Shown piece after piece: positions 16,268 through 25,639 of a stretch of DNA of 43,849 bases. Origin of the DNA: Candidatus Adiutrix sp. (GTDB taxonomy: Bacteria > Desulfobacterota > Desulfarculia > Adiutricales > Adiutricaceae); NCBI GenBank assembly GCA_031263565.1, contig JAISFR010000005.1, positions 1-43,849 on the forward strand. The letters run 5' to 3'. How positions within the stretch are numbered: position 1 is the first letter of the stretch; every line of letters begins with the position of its first letter. The notes under the pieces were generated by a model, which saw nothing but the letters and a program-made list of their open reading frames with translations, was not told the origin of the DNA and ran no database searches. A program made the translations under genes and the position numbers.

Positions 16268-19200
16268 ATGAGCGTCTTTTTCCGTTTCCGGACCGGACTT
16301 TTTCTGGTCGCCCTGTTCGCCGCCCTGCCTTTCTTTCTGGTCAATCCGGTTACGGCCCGGAGCGGCCAATCGGCCACCCCGGTGAAAATGACCGTCGCGA
16401 CCGAACCGGAAAGGCCGGAGGCGCGGACGCCCCGCTTGCATGTGACCGGGGCCGAAAAGCCCGTCCGCCTCGTTTCTCTGGCCATCCACACCGAGATTCG
16501 GGGCGGCTTTGCCGAGAGTTCGCTGGATATGCAGTTCCAGAATCCCAACGGCCGCATCCTGGAAGGCGAGTTGGAATTTCCCCTGGGCCCGGGTCAGGAA
16601 ATAAGCGGCCTGGCCCTGGACATCAACGGGGAGCTTCGCCGGGGCGTGCCGGTGGCCAAGGCCCGGGGACAGGAAGTGTTTGACGAAGTGGCCCGGCGCA
16701 AGGTCGACCCCGCCCTTTTGGAAGCCACCCGGGGCAACGCCTACAAGCTGCGGGTCTATCCGCTGCCGGCCGGCGGCACGCGCCGGGTGATGGTGCGCCT
16801 GATGCAGCCGCTCACGGCCGAAAACGGCACACTGCATTACCGGCTGCCCCTGGCTTTCGCCGAGCAGCTCGACTTCATTTCCATTGAAGCCGAAGTTGTG
16901 GCCCCCGAAGGCCGGGTCAAGGCCGAGGCCGGCAACCTGGGCTTGCGCCTGGAGCCGGCCGGAACCGTTTACCGGGGCCGGGCCGAGCATAAGAATATTA
17001 CGCCGGAAGGCTGGCTGGACATCACCCTGCCCGCCCCGGATTCCCTGGCCGCCTCCGTCACGGCGGCCCGGTGGCAGGACAAGTTGTATTTCAGCGCGGC
17101 GGCCCATCTGACCGGGCCGGATAAAGCCCGAACCCTGCCCGGTCTGGTCACCATCCTCTGGGATGCCTCCGGCTCCGGGCGGGAGCGCAACCTGGCCGAC
17201 GAGTTCGCCCTGCTGGATCGTTATTTCAAAGCCTTCGGCTCCGGCCGGGCCCGGCTGGTCGTGCTGCGGGATAAGGCCGGGCCGCCGCAAACTTTTACGA
17301 TCAAAAACGGCGATTGGCAGGAGCTGCGGGAAGCCGTCCACAGCCTGGTCTACGACGGGGCGACCAATCTGACCGACTGGGCGCCCACGGCCGACTGCCG
17401 GGAATTTTTGCTGTTTTCCGATGGCCTGGCCAACTACCGGGGGGCTTCGGGGAAAGAAAAATTTCCGGAAATGGCGGCCGGACAACGGCTGTTCGCGGTC
17501 AACTCCGCCCCCACGGCCGATTACGCCGCCTTGAGGGCCCTGGCCGTTCGCGGCGCGGTTATCGACCTGGCCCATGAGGCCCCCCAATTGGCGGAAGCCA
17601 AACTGCTGCACGAAAGCGCCGAAGTCACCGTCGTCAACTCGGCCCTGGCCGGGGCGGCCGAGGCCGTGCTCGAGCCGGAATCGGCCCGCCTCAGTTCGGC
17701 GGACGGCCGGGGCGGCCTGATTCGCCTGGCGGGCTGGGCCAAACGCGGCGGCGGGGTTAAGGAAGTTCCGGTCCGGGTGCTGTTTCCGGAAGGCCAGTCC
17801 CGGGACTTGGTCGTGACCCTGCCCGGCTGGGACGAGTCCCCGGAATTCACCGGGGAAGACGTGCCCCTCCAGGCCCGGCTGTGGGGACGCTACGCCATCG
17901 CCGGCCTGGAGGCCGATTATCGAACCAACAAAATGGCCATCGCCCGTTTGGGCGAGCAACTGGGCATCGTCAGCCGGGAAACTTCGCTCATAGTTCTGGA
18001 GACCGCTGAAGACTATGCCCGATACGGCGTGACTCCTCCGGTTGCCCTCCAGGCCAGGGTGAAGGCCCTGCGTCGGAACCAGGCGGCGGCCGGGGGCGAG
18101 CGCACCCTGAGCGAGGGCCAGCTTTTGTCGCGGTGGCAGGCCAAGGTGAAGTGGTGGGAAACCGACTTCGGCCCCAAAGCCAAAACCTACACCGGCCAAA
18201 GAATTTCCCTTGATTATAAAGATGAGGACGTGCGCGACGTTATCCGCACGATTGTCGAGGTTTCCGGAAAGAACATCTTTATTTCAGACCGGGTGCGCGG
18301 CCGGATCACCCTGAAATTGAAGGATGTGCCCTGGGACCGGGCTCTGGATATTGTCCTGGCCTCACGCAATCTCGGCGTTGAGGATTCAGGCAATGTTCTG
18401 ACCATTTACGACCTGTCGACCCTGTGGGGCATTCAACAGGGGCGTAACCGCGTGGCCGCCGAGCGGGAGGCGAAAGCCGCTCCCGCGCCGAGCGCCGACC
18501 AGTTGGCGGAAGGACTCCCTGAGCCGCGCTCCGGTGACTTGGCGGTCGGCGTTATGAATAAAAAAGATGTCCTGACATTGCAGCGCGGCGCCGGCGCCGG
18601 CGAAAGCGACCGGGCCTCCGAAGCCAAGGGGGTCGGCCTGTATCTCAAACCCTGGGTTTCCGATGCGCCGTACATCGCCAGGATGAAGGACGCCAAAGAC
18701 GATGATCTGTACGCCATTTACCTTGATGAGCGGCCCGCCTACCTCGACAGCAGCGCCTTTTTCTTTGATGCGGCCGACCGCTTTTTCGAACGCGGCTTAA
18801 AGGAACTCGGGCTGCGGGTGCTGTCCAATCTGGCGGAAATGAAACTGGAGAACCGGCAGATTCTGCGCATGCTGGCCTACCGGCTCATGCAGGCCGGCGA
18901 GATGGCCGCGGCCCTGCCCGTTCTGGAGCAGGTGCGCGACCTGGCCCCCTATGAACCGCAGTCCCTCAGGGATATCGCCACGGTCAAGGCCGCCCTCGGC
19001 CGGCCCCAGGAGGCCGTCGACCTGTTATACGAAACCGCGCGCCGCCAATGGTCCGACCGTTTCGGCGACATAAACACCATCGCCCTGACCGAGATGAACG
19101 CCCTCATCGCCGCCCACGGCGATGAGGTCAGGACCGGGGCCATTGATTCGCGCCTGATCAGGAATCTGGCTTCCGATATCCGGGTCGTGCTGTCCTGGGA

Positions 19201-19540
19201 TATGGACGACACCGACATGGATCTCTGGGTCACCGCGCCCGACGGCGAAGCGGCCTATTACGGTCACCGCCAAACCAGAATCGGCGGGCGCATGACCACC
19301 GACTGCACCCAAGGGTACGGCCCGGAAGAATTCATGCTGAAAAAAGCCCGGCCGGGTGTTTACCGGGTGGAAGTCAATTACTACGGCCATTCCCGGCAGA
19401 CCATTGCCGGGGAAGTGACCATGATCGTCACCGTTTTCAGCAAATTCGGCACGCCCGGGCAAAAAGAGGAGCAAAGCACCCTGCGGCTGGAAAAACTCCG
19501 GGAGAAAGTTCTGGTCGCTGAATTCACCGTGGAGGAATAA
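16268..19540 (+). CDS. Secreted VIT / vWA / secretin-N / DUF2135 multidomain protein
   Basis: 1090 aa. A signal peptide (about residues 1-30, ending near VTA) is followed by a VIT domain (about 50-185; contains the GQEVFDEVARRKVDPALLE-type motif). A vWA-like domain comes next (about 285-440) with the metal site DASGSG and later FSDG. Residues about 645-720 match the secretin/PilQ N-terminal (STN) fold: DVRDVI, then GRITLKLKDVPWDRALDIVL. Helical TPR-like repeats follow (about 820-930), and a C-terminal DUF2135/YfaP-like domain (about 965-1080; DTDMDLWVTAPDG, YGH, GYGPEEF, YRVEVNYYG). The ATG at 16268 has AGGAG 7 nt upstream and is preferred over the ATG at 16244. vWA/VIT proteins bind partners through metal-dependent adhesion; the STN domain hints at contact with a secretin or with peptidoglycan. 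Substrate and partner are unknown. It stands alone behind a 583-nt regulatory gap. Confidence 0.85.
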   Translation: MSVFFRFRTGLFLVALFAALPFFLVNPVTARSGQSATPVKMTVATEPERPEARTPRLHVTGAEKPVRLVSLAIHTEIRGGFAESSLDMQFQNPNGRILEGELEFPLGPGQEISGLALDINGELRRGVPVAKARGQEVFDEVARRKVDPALLEATRGNAYKLRVYPLPAGGTRRVMVRLMQPLTAENGTLHYRLPLAFAEQLDFISIEAEVVAPEGRVKAEAGNLGLRLEPAGTVYRGRAEHKNITPEGWLDITLPAPDSLAASVTAARWQDKLYFSAAAHLTGPDKARTLPGLVTILWDASGSGRERNLADEFALLDRYFKAFGSGRARLVVLRDKAGPPQTFTIKNGDWQELREAVHSLVYDGATNLTDWAPTADCREFLLFSDGLANYRGASGKEKFPEMAAGQRLFAVNSAPTADYAALRALAVRGAVIDLAHEAPQLAEAKLLHESAEVTVVNSALAGAAEAVLEPESARLSSADGRGGLIRLAGWAKRGGGVKEVPVRVLFPEGQSRDLVVTLPGWDESPEFTGEDVPLQARLWGRYAIAGLEADYRTNKMAIARLGEQLGIVSRETSLIVLETAEDYARYGVTPPVALQARVKALRRNQAAAGGERTLSEGQLLSRWQAKVKWWETDFGPKAKTYTGQRISLDYKDEDVRDVIRTIVEVSGKNIFISDRVRGRITLKLKDVPWDRALDIVLASRNLGVEDSGNVLTIYDLSTLWGIQQGRNRVAAEREAKAAPAPSADQLAEGLPEPRSGDLAVGVMNKKDVLTLQRGAGAGESDRASEAKGVGLYLKPWVSDAPYIARMKDAKDDDLYAIYLDERPAYLDSSAFFFDAADRFFERGLKELGLRVLSNLAEMKLENRQILRMLAYRLMQAGEMAAALPVLEQVRDLAPYEPQSLRDIATVKAALGRPQEAVDLLYETARRQWSDRFGDINTIALTEMNALIAAHGDEVRTGAIDSRLIRNLASDIRVVLSWDMDDTDMDLWVTAPDGEAAYYGHRQTRIGGRMTTDCTQGYGPEEFMLKKARPGVYRVEVNYYGHSRQTIAGEVTMIVTVFSKFGTPGQKEEQSTLRLEKLREKVLVAEFTVEE

Positions 19541-19783
19541 GGACGGGGTTCTCCAAGCCGGGGGGGCCTGATAAAACTGGGCGATAAAATTATTGGGGGG
19601 CGATGAAATTTTCCTCTCCCGATCCGCCGGTTGCCGTGCCCAACGCGGATTAAGCTCTTGTTTTCAGCGGCCCCGGTATGGTAGACTTATAACTTATCTT
19701 TAACCGGGGCCGGCTGGAAATCGGCCTCGAAAGCCGGCGGCGCCCCGTGGCGGCCGGCGAAATTTTTAATCGAAGAGGCTTCT

Positions 19784-20227
19784 TTGGGACGCATATTGGC
19801 CCTGGATGTGGGCGAAAAAAGGGTCGGGGCGGCGGTGTCCGATCCTTTGGGTTATTCGGCCCAACCCCTGACCGTGCTGCCCCGCCGGCCCCACGGCGCT
19901 TTTCTGGAGGCCGTGGCCGGACTGGCCCGGGACTACGGGGTTTCCCTGATTCTGCTGGGGCTGCCCCGCCGCACCACCGGCGAAAAGGGGCCGGAAGCTC
20001 AACGGGTGCTGGCCCTGCGCCGGGAGATCGAAACCAAACTGGGCCTGAAATGCGAAACCTGGGACGAATGGCTGACCACCGTGGCCGCCGAAAAGGCGCT
20101 TCTGGAAGGCGGTCTCCGGCGCCGGGAGCGCCGTCAGGTGGTGGATAAGACCGCCGCCGCCCTCATTTTGGACGGCTATTTGAATTATCTGGCCAATTTA
20201 AAGAACAGAGCGGCGAAAGACGGCTGA
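19784..20227 (+). CDS. ruvX: RuvX/YqgF putative pre-16S rRNA nuclease
   Basis: 147 aa, the family length. RNase H-like fold: LDVGEKRVG carries the first acidic residue (D8), LLGLPRRTTGEKGPEAQ the loop, WDEWLTT the second acidic site (usual DER here reads DEW), and DKTAAALIL the last aspartate. Known roles in the family are maturation of the 16S rRNA 5' end and Holliday-junction-like nuclease activity. Start is TTG at 19784 with GAAGAGG 6 nt upstream; no better ATG exists in frame. It is followed after 39 nt by mltG, a common pairing. Confidence 0.9.
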   Translation: MGRILALDVGEKRVGAAVSDPLGYSAQPLTVLPRRPHGAFLEAVAGLARDYGVSLILLGLPRRTTGEKGPEAQRVLALRREIETKLGLKCETWDEWLTTVAAEKALLEGGLRRRERRQVVDKTAAALILDGYLNYLANLKNRAAKDG

Positions 20228-20266
20228 CGGGCCCCGCCCCGCTGAACAAGATATTGGAAGGCCTAA

Positions 20267-21442
20267 ATGAGTAAAAAAAAGATCGAACAGGGGACCGGGC
20301 TGGTCCAGGGCGATTCTCCCAAGGGCTTCATCCTGGAATCGGAAGAGCCGGCCGGGGAGAAAAAAATCCGGACCGGGCCGGGCTGCCTGAGCCGCCTTTT
20401 CGGGTTTTTCGGCATCGTTCTGACCGTGGCCGGAATCCTGGCCTTTTTGGCCGGCCTGAAATATAGCGTTCTGTTCCTGGCCCCGGAAGAGGAGAGCCGG
20501 GAAGTGGTGGTCAGCATCCCCGACGGGGCTTCGGCGGCCAAAATCGGGCAGCTTCTGGAAGAGGCCGGAGTCATCAAGTCGGCCGACGCCTTTGTCTGGA
20601 CCCTGAAGGCCAAAAGCCGCCTCAAGAAGGCCCCCATTGTGCTGAAAGCCGGGGAAATGGCCCTGGATCCGTCGCTGCCGGTCTGGACGACCCTTGATCT
20701 CATCGCCCGGGGCAATTACAAGCTCTACCCCTTCACCGTGCCCGAAGGCCGCAACATTTACGAAATCGCCCAGTTGGTCGAAACCGCCGGCTTCGGCAGC
20801 CAGGCCGACTTCCTGGCCCTCTGCCGGGATCAGGACTTCATCAAATCCCTGGGCCTGAGCGGGGAATCGCTGGAAGGCTACCTCTTCCCCGAAACCTACA
20901 GCTTCTCCAAGGGCACCCCCCTGAAAAGCATCATCAGGACCATGACCGAGGCCTTCGACCAGGTTTGGCGGAAATTTGAAAGCCTGGCCCGGGAAAAGGG
21001 CCTGAGCAAGGAAGAAGTGGTCACCCTGGCCTCCATCGTGGAAAAAGAGACCGGGGTGGGCCGGGAACGGCCGGTCATCGCCGGGGTCTTTTTCAACCGC
21101 CTGGCCAAAGGCATGCGCCTGGAGACCGACCCCACGGTCATCTACGGGCTGTTTCCGGATTTCAACGGCAACATCACCCGCAAGGACCTTCAGACTCCGC
21201 ATCCCTACAACACCTACGTCATAGCCGGCCTGCCCCCGGGCCCCATCAGCAATCCCGGGGAGGCGGCCGTCAGCGCGGTGGTCAAACCCGACATCGTGCC
21301 TTATCTGTTTTTCGTCTCCCGCAACGACGGCACGCACGATTTTTCCGAGACCTATGACGAGCACCGGCGCAAGGTCAACCGCTACCAGCGCGGCCAAAAA
21401 AGCCCGAGCTCCAAATCCGGCGGCCGTTCCAAGCGGCCTTGA
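20267..21442 (+). CDS. mltG: Endolytic transglycosylase MltG
   Basis: 391 aa. A charged cytoplasmic N-terminus (about 40 residues) precedes one membrane segment (about 43-65). A LysM-like region follows, and then the YceG catalytic domain. E259 in ASIVEKETGV is the expected catalytic glutamate, with NRLAKGMRLETDPTVIYG downstream as in E. coli MltG. It cleaves nascent peptidoglycan strands to set glycan length at the inner membrane. ATG with an upstream GGAAGG. It lies 19 nt before lptF. Confidence 0.93.
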   Translation: MSKKKIEQGTGLVQGDSPKGFILESEEPAGEKKIRTGPGCLSRLFGFFGIVLTVAGILAFLAGLKYSVLFLAPEEESREVVVSIPDGASAAKIGQLLEEAGVIKSADAFVWTLKAKSRLKKAPIVLKAGEMALDPSLPVWTTLDLIARGNYKLYPFTVPEGRNIYEIAQLVETAGFGSQADFLALCRDQDFIKSLGLSGESLEGYLFPETYSFSKGTPLKSIIRTMTEAFDQVWRKFESLAREKGLSKEEVVTLASIVEKETGVGRERPVIAGVFFNRLAKGMRLETDPTVIYGLFPDFNGNITRKDLQTPHPYNTYVIAGLPPGPISNPGEAAVSAVVKPDIVPYLFFVSRNDGTHDFSETYDEHRRKVNRYQRGQKSPSSKSGGRSKRP

Positions 21443-21460
21443 ACCGGCCAGGAGGCAGCC

Positions 21461-22654
21461 TTGCGCGCCCCGCTCCTGAATCGCTATATCGCCGGCGAGA
21501 TCGTGCCCGGCTTTCTGGTGAACGTCCTGGTCTTCACCTCCATCATGCTGATGGCCCGGGTCATGGAACTGGCCAATCTGGTCATCTCCAAGGGCGTGGA
21601 TCTGGGCGTGGTCATGGAGATCCTGGCCCTGGCCGCGCCCAAGGTTCTGGCCATGACCCTGCCCATGGCCACGTTGCTGGCGGTGCTGACCGCCTTTCTG
21701 CGCCTTTCGGCCGATTCCGAATTGACCGTGCTCCGGGCCTCCGGGGTTTCGCTTTACCAGATGTCCCCGCCGGTCCTGGTCTTTGGCTTTCTGGTGGGCC
21801 TGATCACCGCCCTATTTTCGGTCTGGCTGGCCCCGGAGGCCAATTGGCGCTTCAAGACCCAGCTTCTGGATCTGGCCAAGGCCCGGGCCGATCTGGCCAT
21901 CGCGGAACAGACCTTTATCCGCACCTTTCCCGGCCTGGTGATGTATATCAGCCAATTGGCCCCGGGCACCGACCGCCTGAGCCAGGTCTTCATTTACGAC
22001 GGCCGCAGCGAGGACGAGGATTCGATCATCGTGGCCCAGCGGGGGCGTCTGGGCCTGGACCGGGAGGCCGGCATCCTCCTGTTTCACCTGGAAGACGGGG
22101 TCATTGACCGGGTCTATCAGGAGCGGCCGGGCACCGACAGCGTCTTTTTTGAAACTTACGAACTCAAGGTCTCCCCGGGCGCCGAATTCGAAGGCGAGGA
22201 AGACGGCCCCCTTTTCCGGTCCCGCTCGGAAGTGCCCACCGGGGAACTCAGAACCCGGGGCGCGGCGGCCCCGGAGGGCGCCTCGCCCCGCACCAGCTAC
22301 CCCCTGGAATGGCATCGCCGCTGGTCCATGCCCTTCACCACTTTCATCATGGCCCTGATCGGCCTGCCCCTGGGGGCCAGCTTCCGGGTCCGGGGCCGCA
22401 ACTTCGCCCTGGTCATGGCTCTGGGGGTCTTTATCGTCTATTACGTTTTCTTTTCCCTGGGCTGGTCTCTGGGGGAATCCGGCCGGGCGCCGGCCTGGCT
22501 CGGGGTCTGGTCGGCCAACGCCATTCTGGCCGTCTTCGGGGTGCTGATGCTGCGCCGCATCAACCGCGGCGTACCGGTCGATCCGCTGGAACTATGGCGC
22601 CGTTTGCTCACCGGCACCGGCAAACCCCGGTCCACTTCCCGGGTGAAGGCCTGA
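21461..22654 (+). CDS. lptF: LPS export permease LptF
   Basis: 397 aa YjgP/YjgQ-type protein: membrane segments near both ends (three before, three after) enclose a periplasmic beta domain of about 170 residues. With LptG and the LptB ATPase it lifts lipopolysaccharide out of the inner membrane. The start is a TTG at 21461 with a perfect AGGAGG (21450-21455) 5 nt upstream, so a non-ATG start is well supported. The opening residues RAPLLNRYIAGEIV are typical of the family. A 70-nt gap with a 34-nt repeat separates it from lptG. lptB is not in the window. Confidence 0.9.
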   Translation: MRAPLLNRYIAGEIVPGFLVNVLVFTSIMLMARVMELANLVISKGVDLGVVMEILALAAPKVLAMTLPMATLLAVLTAFLRLSADSELTVLRASGVSLYQMSPPVLVFGFLVGLITALFSVWLAPEANWRFKTQLLDLAKARADLAIAEQTFIRTFPGLVMYISQLAPGTDRLSQVFIYDGRSEDEDSIIVAQRGRLGLDREAGILLFHLEDGVIDRVYQERPGTDSVFFETYELKVSPGAEFEGEEDGPLFRSRSEVPTGELRTRGAAAPEGASPRTSYPLEWHRRWSMPFTTFIMALIGLPLGASFRVRGRNFALVMALGVFIVYYVFFSLGWSLGESGRAPAWLGVWSANAILAVFGVLMLRRINRGVPVDPLELWRRLLTGTGKPRSTSRVKA

Positions 22655-22675
22655 GACTGCCTAAAAGATATTTTT

Positions 22676-22709
22676 ATTGTAAAAGTTATTTACCTAACCG
22701 TTACAGTTA
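22676..22709. repeat. 34-nt repeat, copy 2 (lptF-lptG gap)
   Basis: Matches 14552-14585 except for about six positions: both share ATTGTAAAAG, TATTTAC, TAAC and TTACA in the same spacing. Here the palindrome is less perfect (TGTAA/TTACA core). It sits 15-48 nt before the lptG start. Confidence 0.55.
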
Positions 22710-22724
22710 GCTGAGAGCACTGCC

Positions 22725-23819
22725 ATGAGCATCATCAGCCGCTATCTGGCCGTCAGCTTTTTCAAGATCTGGGCCCTGGCCCTGGCCGGTTTCCTTGTGC
22801 TTTACACGGCCATTGATTTTCTGGAAAAGATCGGCGACTTCGTGGGCAAGAGCATTGCCTTGAAGACCATTTTGCTATTCTTCCTGGCCCAGTTGCCCAA
22901 AGTGGTCACCCTGATGGCCCCGGTGGCCACTTTGGTGGCGGTGATGATCACCCTGACCGTTCTGGCCCGGGCTTCGGAAATAGTGGCGTTCAAGGCCGGC
23001 GGAGTCAGCCTCTACCGTCTCAGCGCCCCTATCCTGGCCTCCGCCGCCGTCATCAGCCTGGCCATGTTCTTCCTGTCGGACCTGGTGGCTCCCAAGACCA
23101 CGGCCCTGGCCAACTCCATCTGGCAGGGCCAGGTCAGGGAACGGCTGGACACTTCCACCGTGGTCCGGGACGTCTGGCTCAAGGGGGTGCGCCTTATCCA
23201 GCATTATGGGGCCTATGACGAGGCCGACGGCCGCGTGCGGGAGGTCACCCTGATCTTCACTGACGACGAAATGCGCCTGGCCCGTCGGCTGGAGGCCGCC
23301 CGGGGCCTCTTCAGCGGCGGACAACTGCGCCTCAGCGAGGTGAAGGAAAAAATCTATCAGCAGGACGAACGCAGCGGCGCCCGGGCCTTCACCCTCAAGC
23401 GCCATGAATTGTATGTTCTGGAGGACTGGCCGGCGCCGCCCCCGGGTTTCGGCCGGGCCGACCAGAACAGCGACGAACTGAGCGTGGCCCAGCTCTGGCG
23501 AACCATCGACCGCCTCCAGGAGGAAGGCTTCGGCCCGGTGCGCCAGCGGGTGGACCTGCATTTCAAATTTTCCTTCGCGCTCCTGCCGATCATCATGGTG
23601 GTGGTGGGCCTGCCGATCGGCTTCTGGCGGGAGAAGGGCGGCAGCATCGCCCTGGGGCTGGCCGCCGGATTGATCCTGTCTTTTTTCTACCTCATCAGCA
23701 TGGAACTGGCCCGTTCCCTGGGCTATTCCGGCCTCCTGCCGCCTCTGGCGGCCGCCTGGCTCCCCAGCCTCATCTATTTCCTCTTCGGCGCCTATTTCTT
23801 CTCCTATGTCCGTCAATGA
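22725..23819 (+). CDS. lptG: LPS export permease LptG
   Basis: 364 aa, same six-TM plus periplasmic domain layout as LptF and in tandem with it. The N-terminal pattern ISRYLAVSFFKIW and the membrane segment FVLYTAIDFLEKIGDF resemble LptG. The C-terminal trans-membrane bundle starts near residue 280 (LLPIIMVVVGLPIGF). SD is weak (GAGAG). It forms the heterodimeric permease with LptF. Its end is 13 nt from the convergent flgA stop, with no visible terminator between. Confidence 0.9.
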   Translation: MSIISRYLAVSFFKIWALALAGFLVLYTAIDFLEKIGDFVGKSIALKTILLFFLAQLPKVVTLMAPVATLVAVMITLTVLARASEIVAFKAGGVSLYRLSAPILASAAVISLAMFFLSDLVAPKTTALANSIWQGQVRERLDTSTVVRDVWLKGVRLIQHYGAYDEADGRVREVTLIFTDDEMRLARRLEAARGLFSGGQLRLSEVKEKIYQQDERSGARAFTLKRHELYVLEDWPAPPPGFGRADQNSDELSVAQLWRTIDRLQEEGFGPVRQRVDLHFKFSFALLPIIMVVVGLPIGFWREKGGSIALGLAAGLILSFFYLISMELARSLGYSGLLPPLAAAWLPSLIYFLFGAYFFSYVRQ

Positions 23820-23832
23820 GACTTGAGGGCCT

Positions 23833-24819
23833 CTAAAAAACGATTTCCACCTGGCTGGGGCCGATGACCCGGCCGCTGACGGTCTTTTTGCTGTCGAGGT
23901 TGAGAAGGGTGATGGTCTCGCCCAGGGCGCCGTCCTGCTTGGCCTGGCCGGTGGCCGAAACCTTCAGGCCGCCCTGCCGGGCAATGAGGCTGACCGTTTC
24001 CCCGCGCCTGATCATGACGCTTTTGCTCAGGTGGCGCTCGCGGATGGGGTCCCCGGGGTTCAGGTTGGCCCGCAGGGTCGAGCCGACGGCCAGGGCCTGG
24101 TCTTGGAGGGCGCCCCGGGCTTGGGCGTAGGGTATCAGGCTCAGGCTCAGATCGTCTTCCGTCAGCACCTGGCCCTTGGGGAGGGACCGCGCGGCCACCA
24201 GGGCCGGAAGGCTGAGCTCGATCTGGGCGGTGACCCGGCTGCGGGCCAGTTCCCGTCCGTCAACGGCGAAGAGAAAGGCTCCGGAGAGATAGGCCGGGTT
24301 TGAGGACGGCTGCGGGGCGAAACGGTAGGCGGCCCGGCCGGGCGGCAGGGTCGGCAGGGCGCCGAAATTGGCGCTGACTATCTCATAGCGGCCGCTGCGG
24401 TAAGGCTCGGTTTCGGCCAGATATTCAGCCAGGGCCTGCCGCAGGAGGTCCTGGCTCAGTTCCTGCCCCCGCCCGGTCAGGCGCAGTTCCACCGGCAGCG
24501 ACCAGGAGGCCTCGGCCAGATTCAGGCGGCTGGCGGAAAGGCGCCGCTCCAGTTGGGAGCGGCGCAGCACGATTTCCTGTCCGGCGGCCGGGGCCGGGCC
24601 CAGGTCGATTCCGGCCAGGGCCTCGGCCAGTTGGCTGCCGGCCGGGTTCAGCACTTCGATGGCGGCGATGTCGCCCAGAAGCAGCCGGGCGCCGGAGACG
24701 CTGTTTTCCGGCGGCACGGTCACGCTGACCCAGGCCGCCGTCAGCGGGGCCGGGCCGAGAAGCGACAAAAACAAGAGCAAGGCCTGACAGATTATGAAAT
24801 TCGGGCGTTTCCCGGTCAT
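23833..24819 (-). CDS. flgA: Flagellar P-ring assembly chaperone FlgA
   Basis: 328 aa with a signal peptide (hydrophobic LLLFLSLLGPAPLTAA, about residues 13-28). A middle region precedes the C-terminal SAF/ChapFlgA domain: ARSLPKGQVLTEDDL, NPGDPIRERHL, and a final GETVSLIARQGGLKVSATGQA followed by SGRV. Periplasmic chaperone for P-ring protein FlgI. SD GGGGAGG precedes the ATG. Third gene of flgF-flgG-flgA; flgH and flgI, which usually follow, are not here because the operon ends against convergent lptG. Confidence 0.9.
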   Translation of the reverse strand: MTGKRPNFIICQALLLFLSLLGPAPLTAAWVSVTVPPENSVSGARLLLGDIAAIEVLNPAGSQLAEALAGIDLGPAPAAGQEIVLRRSQLERRLSASRLNLAEASWSLPVELRLTGRGQELSQDLLRQALAEYLAETEPYRSGRYEIVSANFGALPTLPPGRAAYRFAPQPSSNPAYLSGAFLFAVDGRELARSRVTAQIELSLPALVAARSLPKGQVLTEDDLSLSLIPYAQARGALQDQALAVGSTLRANLNPGDPIRERHLSKSVMIRRGETVSLIARQGGLKVSATGQAKQDGALGETITLLNLDSKKTVSGRVIGPSQVEIVF

Positions 24820-24838
24820 GTGCCCTCCCCGGCGGCGA

Positions 24839-25621
24839 TTAACGCTTGAGGTTATTGGCGATGGCCAGCATTTCGTCGGAAGTGGTGATGGCTTTGGAGT
24901 TCATTTCGTAAGCCCGCTGGGCCACGATCATGTTGACCATTTCCGAGACCACCTCCACATTGGACATTTCCAGAAAACCGTGGGCGATGGTGCCGTAGCC
25001 TTCTTCGCCGGGGTTGCCGTCAATGGCCGGGCCCGAGGCTTCGGTGGGCATGTAGAGGTTGTAGCCCATGGAAAAGAGGCCGGGGGGGTTGATGAAGCGG
25101 GACAGTTCGATGCGCCCTTCGGCCACCACATTGCCCTGCTGGTCATAGGCGGCGATGAAGCCGGCCGATTCCACCACCAGGTGCACGGCGTCCTCGGGCA
25201 CCACAAATTCGGGGTCCATGGGGTTGCCGTCCTGGCTGACGATGACCCCGTCGCTGTTGAGTTTCCAGGAGCCGTCGCGGGTATAGTACAATTCGCCGTT
25301 GCGCAGAACCCGGAAATAGCCGTCGCCTTCTATGGCCATGTCCAGGGGGCTGTCGGTCTTGTTGTAGTCGCCCTGGGTGTGGATCTTGGCCGTGGAGTTG
25401 ACCTTGGTGCCCAGGCCGACCTGGATGCCCACCGGAATCTGCTGGCCGCCGATGGTCTCGGTGCCGGCGAATTTGTGGGTCTGATAGATCAGGTCCTCGA
25501 ATTCGGCCCGGTTTTTTTTGAAGCCGGTGGTGTTGACGTTGGCCAGGTTGTGGGCGATGACGTCCAGGTGGGTCTGCTGACCGATCATGCCGGTGGCCGC
25601 GGTGTAAAGTGATCTCATCAT
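24839..25621 (-). CDS. flgG: Flagellar distal-rod protein FlgG
   Basis: 260 aa, exactly the usual length. N-terminal rod-protein motif MRSLYTAATGM, then LDVIAHNLANVNTTGFKK, and the C-terminal helix NVEVVSEMVNMIVAQRAYEMNSKAI are diagnostic. Forms the distal rod through the periplasm. SD AGGAGAA (minus strand 25636-25630) lies 8 nt before the ATG; it is complementary to a segment of the predicted small RNA encoded at 26807-26897. Gap to flgF is 18 nt, to flgA 19 nt. Confidence 0.97.
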   Translation of the reverse strand: MMRSLYTAATGMIGQQTHLDVIAHNLANVNTTGFKKNRAEFEDLIYQTHKFAGTETIGGQQIPVGIQVGLGTKVNSTAKIHTQGDYNKTDSPLDMAIEGDGYFRVLRNGELYYTRDGSWKLNSDGVIVSQDGNPMDPEFVVPEDAVHLVVESAGFIAAYDQQGNVVAEGRIELSRFINPPGLFSMGYNLYMPTEASGPAIDGNPGEEGYGTIAHGFLEMSNVEVVSEMVNMIVAQRAYEMNSKAITTSDEMLAIANNLKR

Positions 25622-25639
25622 GGTTCGGGTTCTCCTATT

